5,209 nt of DNA from Flavobacteriales bacterium (GTDB taxonomy: Bacteria > Bacteroidota > Bacteroidia > Flavobacteriales_D > Sanyastnellaceae): positions 1 to 5,209 of the forward strand of contig JAIYCK010000264.1 of assembly GCA_027488055.1 (NCBI GenBank), in the 5' to 3' direction. Shown one piece after another: positions 1 to 5,209 of the stretch. Positions within the stretch are counted from its first letter, which is position 1. Every line of letters starts with the position of its first letter. Both the position numbers and the translations under genes were made by a program. The notes under the pieces were generated by a model. That model saw only the letters and a program-made list of their open reading frames with translations. It was not told the origin of the DNA and ran no database searches.

Positions 1-3000
1 CTGCCGCGTTCACCTTCACCAAAAACGATTGGCTATGTGGAATATAACGTGAAGCGCTACCCGTGTTGTTGGCGGCATTGCGGAATTTATAGCTCGATGT
101 ATTGCGATCGTATACATAGTACACTTTTGGACCAGTAAGGTTGGCTGATACCAGATTCCAATCCACCTCACTTGGGTATGGATTTGTCATCAAATTCCAA
201 CCATCGTTCAACAAGCCGCCACCCACTGTGGTCGTATAGCTCAAATTTTGTGTGATGTTGCCTGTTCTAATTTGACCGAACAAATCAATGGTTTGAATAG
301 CACCTTGCATCCAAACGAAGTATCCACGGTCATTCTCCAAAGCGGTTGACACGTTGGCAATGCCTTCATATCCGTTGTTGGAACTACCCACAGTAGCTTC
401 GTTATACAATCGGATATTATTGAAGGAACTAGAAGGATAGTCCGATCCTGCGAACCCAGTGGTGATGATATCATCATTCCAAGCGGCAGCCGTTTGACTT
501 TGAAGAGGGCAACCCAAATTTACGTAAGCACCGTAAGGGAAAGGAATTGAAGGAATATGTCGAATGAGGTTGATATTATTGATTACAGAGGCCGCAGTGC
601 TGATAGTTCCAATAGAGCCTGTGACCGATCCATTGGAAAAGATCGTCAATTTGCCATTGGCATCTAGGTTACCTTCTTGTGGAGTGACAACGCCGTGAGC
701 GATGACATCCGCCACACAAGTAACAGTAGAGCCGTCGTTATCAATTTTCAAATTATTGAACGTTGTGGCTTGTGAACCAAGCAGCGCCTGATTTAGATTG
801 CCTTTGAAGGTGACTGTGCCAGTGCCAGCAGTATATGCGCCGTTGTTGATCCAGTTACCAAATACTTTCATGTTGCTCGATCCTTCTGTGATAGTGCCAC
901 CACTATTGATAGTAATATCTTGACAAATCCACATTCCCGAATTGGTAATGTTATGTCCATTTTGGATAACGAAACGGGAATAGCGACCCGGATATGCTGG
1001 CTGTGTAACCCCTGCTACCTGCTTACTCCACACATTGGAAGCTGATGGGGCACCGCTCGTTTGGCTGTACCAAATTTGACGGCAACCTTTTTGGGACACT
1101 TGGATGTCGTCCATTCGCAATTTATTAGCCTGACTAGCCGTGTACTTGAATCGAGTACCGAAATATTTGATTTCAGCATAGGTAGCATCTGTGCCTGTAC
1201 CAGCTGAAACAAGTCCATCAAAATCGCCATCTGGATCCACTCGCAAGGTCCATGTGCCATTGTCTGCAAGAACTACCTCAATACCTACTTTGGCTCCGCC
1301 ATTGAGGTTGTTGAGCCATTCATAGGTGCTGCCTATGATCAATGAGGAGTATGCATTGTTGGTCACGCGATACAATCGAATGAACTCATCGGTGCCACTG
1401 GTCGGAGCAGCAGTCTGGTCAATCACCACTGCATATCCATCTACAGTGGATGAAAACAGATTTGATTCATTGGCAGCTAGGAAAACCTGAAAGTTATTGT
1501 TTGCTGAACAATCATCTTGGAATTTCAAATTGAAGCGCCACGTAGTGGTAGCTCCCGGTAAACACACATCGTCCAAATCGTACACAATGCTCGATGTGCC
1601 ATTGGTACTTTGAGTGCTGTGGTGTAGGCTGTTCGTGCCATTGATCGGTGCATCGTTGTCAGCATTCCAAGCCGTTCCAGTGGTGATCCAGCCTGTGGTG
1701 CCGCCCGTTTCAAAATCCGCATTCAAGAGCATATCATAGCCCATATTGTCATCTACCAATGTCAAGGCATATGCATTGGGAGCTCCAACGTAGGCGTTGT
1801 TGCCTCCAGTGGCATTTTGCAATTGAAAGTTAAGTGAGGCCATGTCGTCGCACAAGTCATTGTTATCTGGATCGATGTACACAAACTTGGAGGTATTGTC
1901 ATTTGCTGCCCATGTGAGCGTGATGGTGGTATAACTTGGAGCATATGCTGTGGATGCAGCTGTGCCACGTCCAATGCGACCAGCATCACCAGAGGTCAGC
2001 ACCAAATCAACTGTGGATGCTACACTATTGGAAGGATTGTAGATTGCCACTTCAATTATTCCGTTGCCTGCAAGCGCTGCATCTTCAGACAGCGTGCCTG
2101 TAGTTGGTCCTTGAATTGCAAAATAGGTGCTTGGAGGAAGCGCTCTGAAGCGAATGTTGTCAAACTCTGCGGCCACTCTTGCTGCTGCGCCAGAGCTGTG
2201 CATGGCCTGCAAACCGATGTAACCGCTAGCAGCAGGAACAATGGTATTGTCAGTCACATTGCCATGATTGATTGTTGCGGATGTTTCGGGGCAGCTTAGT
2301 GGCGTAGCCGAAGATTGTGCAGTAATGGTAGTGGTCGGTAAGGTCGAGGAGTACAATGTCCATACCCCGTCTTGGGTACGAGTGATTTTGTAAGCTACAC
2401 CGAAGTCAAATAAGCCATTGGAAATTCCTGTACTTGACGTGAAAATCGTAGTAGCTACGCCATCATTGATACGCTGTAAACGCACATACGTGGTTAGATC
2501 TTCCCCCATTATGAGCCGATACCCATCTACGGTCGCTGATTCCAAATTGGATTCATTGGCATAGAGCCAAAACGTTTGTTGGTTGGTCCCGCTGTAGTTG
2601 ATACCCCCGCTGAGATCGTTGCGACCCATCCAGAAATACCATTCTTGTTGTGCATCCCACGTAGCGATTTGCGAGGCAATGCTTTGAGTACCTGCGCCAG
2701 ATGCAACATTCAATTGCAAGGTTTGCGTGCGAGTGGATTCTGTGCCCAACAAGCCACTGCAACGACTGTTGTTAACGACTATAAAATTGCCTGTATCTCC
2801 TGTCCAAGTTGGAGAACTTGTAGAAGCACCGTCAGTGAAACTATCATTGACTTCGTACTCGAAATACGCCTTGTAGTTGGCCCCACCATTGTTGAGGTAT
2901 TTTGTAGTGCCGCAACCTGCAGTGGTTTCTGCACCCGTGTATTCATAATATACTTCAACGATGTACGTGCCCGCACTGGTGAGCCCTGTGATCAGGTTGG

Positions 3001-3394
3001 CACCCGAATTGGCCTGCCACATTTGATCCCCCGTATTGCTTACATCCTGACAACCCGCGTTGCCAAATTCGCACAAGAAACTCAAGGTCAAAGGGGTAAA
3101 CGCTCCAGGTGCATCGCACGTACGATATACCCTGTAAAACAGCGTAGGCGCACATGCATTGCCACCGCCATTTTTATACGTCCAAAACTGCGCGTAATCC
3201 ATGGTTAAGCTACCACCGTTGCTGTAGCGACCCAAGTAGGCATTGTTCAACTCAGTAGCTATCGCGGCGCCAGATATTTTGTGGTATCCGCCATAACTAA
3301 AGCCGACACCTGCTTTGTAGTTATCCCAAGTCGCATGAGCGTTTTGAAGGATGAAGAATAGAGCAAGGGTGGTGACTAACTTAAAATTTTTCAT
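1..3394 (-). CDS. Large modular secreted surface protein, probable T9SS cargo (3' end outside window)
   Basis: One uninterrupted frame runs from ATG at 3394 to the left edge (1131 codons, no stop), so the C-terminus is missing. The start gives a clear Sec signal peptide (residues 1-21, AHA before the cut). Visible order, by eye: residues 38-180, a beta-rich module with FYRVY and GTYIVEVYYEY, common at the N-terminus of Bacteroidota secreted proteins; 184-418, a concanavalin/laminin-G-like module (SPTWTGDTGNF, ending FDNIRFRA); 421-550, a Calx-beta-like module with DPDNND and ending LTLVDDN; 556-767, a second lectin-like module (ending MDDIQVSQ); 772-935, a glycine/asparagine-rich beta-solenoid-like stretch; 936-1131, the module with GWNLMTNPYPSEVDW and SQSFFVKV that usually precedes the sorting domain. 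No catalytic motif was recognised. Adhesion or glycan binding is inference. A T9SS C-terminal domain is expected beyond the edge but not seen. The frame is certain; the exact function is unknown. Confidence 0.93.
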   Translation of the reverse strand, partial: MKNFKLVTTLALFFILQNAHATWDNYKAGVGFSYGGYHKISGAAIATELNNAYLGRYSNGGSLTMDYAQFWTYKNGGGNACAPTLFYRVYRTCDAPGAFTPLTLSFLCEFGNAGCQDVSNTGDQMWQANSGANLITGLTSAGTYIVEVYYEYTGAETTAGCGTTKYLNNGGANYKAYFEYEVNDSFTDGASTSSPTWTGDTGNFIVVNNSRCSGLLGTESTRTQTLQLNVASGAGTQSIASQIATWDAQQEWYFWMGRNDLSGGINYSGTNQQTFWLYANESNLESATVDGYRLIMGEDLTTYVRLQRINDGVATTIFTSSTGISNGLFDFGVAYKITRTQDGVWTLYSSTLPTTTITAQSSATPLSCPETSATINHGNVTDNTIVPAASGYIGLQAMHSSGAAARVAAEFDNIRFRALPPSTYFAIQGPTTGTLSEDAALAGNGIIEVAIYNPSNSVASTVDLVLTSGDAGRIGRGTAASTAYAPSYTTITLTWAANDNTSKFVYIDPDNNDLCDDMASLNFQLQNATGGNNAYVGAPNAYALTLVDDNMGYDMLLNADFETGGTTGWITTGTAWNADNDAPINGTNSLHHSTQSTNGTSSIVYDLDDVCLPGATTTWRFNLKFQDDCSANNNFQVFLAANESNLFSSTVDGYAVVIDQTAAPTSGTDEFIRLYRVTNNAYSSLIIGSTYEWLNNLNGGAKVGIEVVLADNGTWTLRVDPDGDFDGLVSAGTGTDATYAEIKYFGTRFKYTASQANKLRMDDIQVSQKGCRQIWYSQTSGAPSASNVWSKQVAGVTQPAYPGRYSRFVIQNGHNITNSGMWICQDITINSGGTITEGSSNMKVFGNWINNGAYTAGTGTVTFKGNLNQALLGSQATTFNNLKIDNDGSTVTCVADVIAHGVVTPQEGNLDANGKLTIFSNGSVTGSIGTISTAASVINNINLIRHIPSIPFPYGAYVNLGCPLQSQTAAAWNDDIITTGFAGSDYPSSSFNNIRLYNEATVGSSNNGYEGIANVSTALENDRGYFVWMQGAIQTIDLFGQIRTGNITQNLSYTTTVGGGLLNDGWNLMTNPYPSEVDWNLVSANLTGPKVYYVYDRNTSSYKFRNAANNTGSASRYIPHSQSFLVKVNAA
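1094..1729 (-). repeat. Lectin/laminin-G-like module, copy 2
   Basis: This covers residues 556-767 of the large protein. It opens with LLNADFETGGTTGW, a start more like carbohydrate-binding or jelly-roll modules, and continues with AANESNLFSSTVDGY (residues 640-654), IRLYRV, GTWTLRVD and the closing MDDIQVSQ. The ANESNL-x-S-x-TVDGY core is shared with copy 1, and at DNA level the motif stays similar but has diverged mostly at third positions. This indicates an old duplication and not a recent one. Confidence 0.6.
1745..2134 (-). other. Calx-beta-like module between the two lectin-like modules
   Basis: Residues 421-550 read like a Calx-beta domain: an acidic SED near the start (436-438), alternating strands TVDLVLTS and TTITLTW, then DPDNND (508-513), LNFQLQNATGG, and the ending YALTLVDDN. 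In known Calx-beta domains the acidic residues bind calcium; here that is inferred from the family. Placement between two lectin-like modules suggests a spacer or calcium-stiffened linker. Confidence 0.6.
2141..2845 (-). repeat. Lectin/laminin-G-like module, copy 1
   Basis: This covers residues 184-418 of the large protein. It opens with NDSFTDG and WTGDTGNF and holds YANESNLESATVDGY (residues 278-292), then YVRLQRI, the strand VWTLYSS and the closing FDNIRFRA. The same order of elements recurs in residues 556-767, so the two look like diverged copies of one domain. The fold assignment rests on recognising this WTGDTGNF-type module from Bacteroidota secreted proteins, not on a profile search. 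Confidence 0.6.
3332..3394 (-). other. Signal peptide of the large surface protein
   Basis: The first 21 residues have lysines at positions 2 and 5, a hydrophobic core (LVTTLALFFIL) and a small-x-small end, AHA, before TW. This is a standard Sec type I signal. There is no cysteine at the cut site, so it is not a lipoprotein. It supports the ATG at 3394 as the true start and export to the periplasm, from where T9SS would carry the protein across the outer membrane. Confidence 0.88.
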
Positions 3395-3438
3395 TTTAAT
3401 ACAATTAAAGTTGACTATTTCTACGGATATAGGGAGAA

Positions 3439-3446
3439 CAAAGATA
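3439..3446 (-). promoter_or_regulatory. Bacteroidota -7 promoter element for the large gene
   Basis: On the minus strand this reads TATCTTTG, an exact match to the TAnnTTTG -7 consensus of the Bacteroidota primary sigma factor. It ends 44 bases before the ATG, giving a leader of roughly 35-40 bases. I see no good TTG/TTTG -33 partner at the usual spacing; the nearest upstream TTG lies 31 bases away. Strength and regulation are therefore uncertain. Confidence 0.6.
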
Positions 3447-3489
3447 CAACCAATTTCGTGAAAGTGAGCCTTTTGAACAATTCTTAGTA

Positions 3490-3498
3490 TGTGGATAA
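3490..3498 (-). promoter_or_regulatory. Single perfect DnaA-box sequence
   Basis: The minus strand reads TTATCCACA, identical to the canonical DnaA box. It lies about 43 bases upstream of the -7 element. I saw no second copy in the window, so this is not an origin. It could be a DnaA regulatory or titration site, or a chance match. Confidence 0.35.
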
Positions 3499-3504
3499 CA
3501 CTCT

Positions 3505-3519
3505 ATTAAGACGCTTAAT
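3505..3519 (-). terminator. Short AT-rich hairpin after the receptor stop
   Basis: ATTAAG and CTTAAT form a perfect 6-base-pair stem with a 3-base loop (CGT), starting 21 bases after the receptor stop codon. The stem is weak, having only one G-C pair, and no T-tract follows on the minus strand. It is at best a poor intrinsic terminator, and an operator-like site is equally possible. Confidence 0.25.
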
Positions 3520-3539
3520 CAACATGTTTATTTTCAATA

Positions 3540-5209
3540 TTATACACGGACCAAATTCCATCTAAAACCGAAATAATACATCCGTCCGAATACGGGGCCC
3601 CAAATCAAGGAACTATCAAAAGAAGCATCGTTGGGATTTTCTGCCGACACAATTGGGTCGTGCACCATGAAATTGGTGAGGTTTTCTCCACCAAAGTACA
3701 CTTCAAAAGCATGGTTGAAAACCCTTGTTATTTGCGCATTCAACTGAAAATAGGATTGACTGTAGGTTTGTCCCATCCCATCGTCCAAGTGCATGTGCAT
3801 GGTATGGCTCATAGGAATGCGTTTGCTGCTGATCCACTGCCCTGTAAAATCAAAGCTCCATTTAGCACCTTTTGGGGTGGGTTTGGTTTCATATGCAAGG
3901 TTTAAAAATGCCCTGTGTTTATTGAGTAGCGGCTTATCGAGCCTGCCAGAAGCGTAATCGGTTTTCACCTCCAGCCAACGATAGGCCATTCGTACATCCA
4001 ATCGTCTGACGGGAGTATACTGCGTCTCGATCTGCACCGAGTGACTATAGCTTTCTCCTTGCAGATTATAAATCTGAACGAATTCAGGCGTTTCAAAGTC
4101 GACCACCACTTGTTTCGAAAAATTGGTGCGGTAGGCATCGACCGAAAGGCTTGCTTCTCGGTGGGCTATTTTGAATCTATTGGACCAAATTAAACCTGTA
4201 TTCCAGGCCACCTCCATGTCCAAATCGCTCATATTCAGCGGGCGATCTGTGCTGCCCACTATGCTGCGATTGCCTGCTAACATGCCCACATTGTCCATTA
4301 GGATATTGGCTACGCGTCGACCTTGCCCGGTCATAAACTTGAGAGAAGAAGTTTCCGATATACTCCATCTCGCATGCAATCGAGGCGTGTAAAAAATGCC
4401 ATACAAATTGTGCGCATCTGCCCGACCTCCAATCACCACAATCCATTTTGGACGTGGATTCCAGGTATACTCTGCAAATGCCCCGAAGACTTGTTCATTC
4501 CTCGAATTGGCTAAGCTATTTAGTGCGATTGGCGGGAATGACTCAAAATAAATTCGCTCTGCATAATCATCTACAACCGCTGTGAGGCCAACCACATACT
4601 TATGTTGATCCGAACGGATACGGGACGCAAACAAAAGGTTCACCCGTGCAAAGAGCTGATTCCCTTTGTAACTGCGAAACCCAAAATTCCCACGCTGCTC
4701 GTGCCTCAGCGCACTGACTTGCGAGCCAAAACTCTGCCATTCCTTGCCGGGGAAAACATATCCAACCTTAGAGGAAACCTCGTACCGTTGCGTAATGATA
4801 TTGACTCCCCAAAGCTGGGAACGGATGGCATCGGATGGCTCATAATCGCGCTGACCGCTGGTGTTACGCAGATAGGTATAGGTATGAGCAAATTGTCCAC
4901 CCCAACCCTTGGACGACTTCCATCGCCAATCGTTGCGTGCGATGAGGTTGGTGAAAAGCGGATTGTCCAAAAAACCGTCACCGTTCATGTCCGTGCGCAG
5001 CGAACTATACGCTCCATGTGCAAGCAGCGAAGTGCTCCAAGCTGGGTCGATCTTTTTGCTTTTTGGATTGAGTATCACGTTCAATTCTGTGCGACCACCG
5101 CTACCGATATAGCCGTTGATGAAGAGTGGCTCTGCATTGTCAGGATTTTTATGTGCGACATTGATTTGACCCGCAATCGACTCATACCCCGCTGTTACTG
5201 AGCCAGCCC
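3540..5209 (-). CDS. TonB-dependent outer-membrane receptor (5' end outside window)
   Basis: The frame is open from the right edge to TAA at 3540-3542, giving 555 residues. An in-frame TTG at 5084 is not the start, because plug-domain sequence continues upstream of it. Visible residues 2-17 (GSVTAGYESIAGQINV) are the classic end of a TonB plug. The rest is beta-barrel: alternating strands, GGENLTNF near the C-terminus, then DSSLIWGPVFGRMYYFGFRWNL and a short VRV tail, the family's usual last-strand ending. A DxNxDGxxD segment follows the first barrel strand (residues 73-81), and a Met/His-rich MSHTMHMH lies at 466-473. The signal peptide, any carboxypeptidase-like N-terminal domain, the TonB box and most of the plug lie beyond the edge. 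The protein should import a substrate across the outer membrane using TonB-ExbBD energy; the substrate (siderophore, metal, cofactor or other) cannot be read from the sequence. No frameshift is seen. Confidence 0.95.
   Translation of the reverse strand, partial: AGSVTAGYESIAGQINVAHKNPDNAEPLFINGYIGSGGRTELNVILNPKSKKIDPAWSTSLLAHGAYSSLRTDMNGDGFLDNPLFTNLIARNDWRWKSSKGWGGQFAHTYTYLRNTSGQRDYEPSDAIRSQLWGVNIITQRYEVSSKVGYVFPGKEWQSFGSQVSALRHEQRGNFGFRSYKGNQLFARVNLLFASRIRSDQHKYVVGLTAVVDDYAERIYFESFPPIALNSLANSRNEQVFGAFAEYTWNPRPKWIVVIGGRADAHNLYGIFYTPRLHARWSISETSSLKFMTGQGRRVANILMDNVGMLAGNRSIVGSTDRPLNMSDLDMEVAWNTGLIWSNRFKIAHREASLSVDAYRTNFSKQVVVDFETPEFVQIYNLQGESYSHSVQIETQYTPVRRLDVRMAYRWLEVKTDYASGRLDKPLLNKHRAFLNLAYETKPTPKGAKWSFDFTGQWISSKRIPMSHTMHMHLDDGMGQTYSQSYFQLNAQITRVFNHAFEVYFGGENLTNFMVHDPIVSAENPNDASFDSSLIWGPVFGRMYYFGFRWNLVRV

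Larger units (their letters stand above)
3395..3539. other. Intergenic region between receptor and large surface gene
   Basis: These 145 bases are AT-rich and contain no gene. Read on the minus strand they hold, in order, an imperfect palindrome and a short hairpin after the receptor stop, the sequence TTATCCACA, a TATCTTTG promoter element, and an AT-rich leader with no Shine-Dalgarno motif before ATG. The spacing and the promoter element argue that the large gene is transcribed on its own. Confidence 0.8.

Noticed and set aside
2576..3208. Plus-strand open frame of 210 codons
   Set aside because: It lies wholly antisense to the large surface gene, its translation resembles no protein family, and it lacks a promoter. 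The opposite strand gives a signal peptide and continuous recognisable domains, so this frame is a by-product of its codon use.
1..3394. Frameshift or pseudogene in the large gene
   Set aside because: I translated the whole frame codon by codon from 3394 to the left edge. It has no internal stop and the motifs stay in frame throughout.
3395..3539. Replication origin in the intergenic gap (DnaA box plus AT-rich DNA)
   Set aside because: Only one DnaA box is present, there is no cluster or unwinding-element array, and the flanking genes are not origin-associated ones.
3540..5084. TTG at 5084 as the receptor start codon
   Set aside because: The same frame continues upstream to the window edge with typical plug-domain sequence (AGSVTAGYESIAGQINV), so the true start is beyond the right edge.
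4602..5201. Plus-strand open frame of 199 codons
   Set aside because: It is antisense to the receptor, whose frame on the minus strand carries clear plug and barrel motifs. The plus-strand product has no recognisable features.

Overview
The window looks like a piece of a Bacteroidota (Bacteroidetes) genome. Both genes are of kinds typical of that phylum. One is a very large, modular secreted protein with the architecture of type IX secretion system (T9SS) cargo. The other is a TonB-dependent outer-membrane receptor of the type Bacteroidota carry in many copies. The one recognisable promoter element, TATCTTTG, matches the phylum's TAnnTTTG -7 consensus, and there is no Shine-Dalgarno sequence before the start codon. 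I cannot place it below phylum level.

Layout: both genes are on the minus strand, so transcription runs right to left. At the right (3540-5209) is the C-terminal 555 residues of a TonB-dependent receptor: the end of the plug domain followed by the whole beta-barrel. Its start lies beyond the right edge. After a 145-base AT-rich gap (3395-3539) comes a long open frame starting at 3394 and running off the left edge without a stop (1131 residues visible). It encodes a signal peptide, an N-terminal beta-rich module, two related lectin/laminin-G-like modules around a Calx-beta-like module, a beta-solenoid-like stretch, and the module that usually precedes a C-terminal T9SS sorting domain. The sorting domain itself would lie outside the window.

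The gap holds a -7 promoter element placed to drive the large gene, a perfect DnaA-box sequence, and a short AT-rich hairpin just after the receptor stop. The simplest reading is that the two genes are neighbours with separate transcription, not a tight operon. Both products act at the cell envelope or surface: the receptor imports a substrate across the outer membrane, and the large protein is probably displayed or released. Nothing in the sequence ties them functionally.

I see no RNA gene, CRISPR array, insertion sequence or phage element. I find no convincing new system here. The points most worth a second look are the domain architecture and internal duplication of the large protein, a Met/His-rich segment in the receptor, and the isolated DnaA box between the genes.
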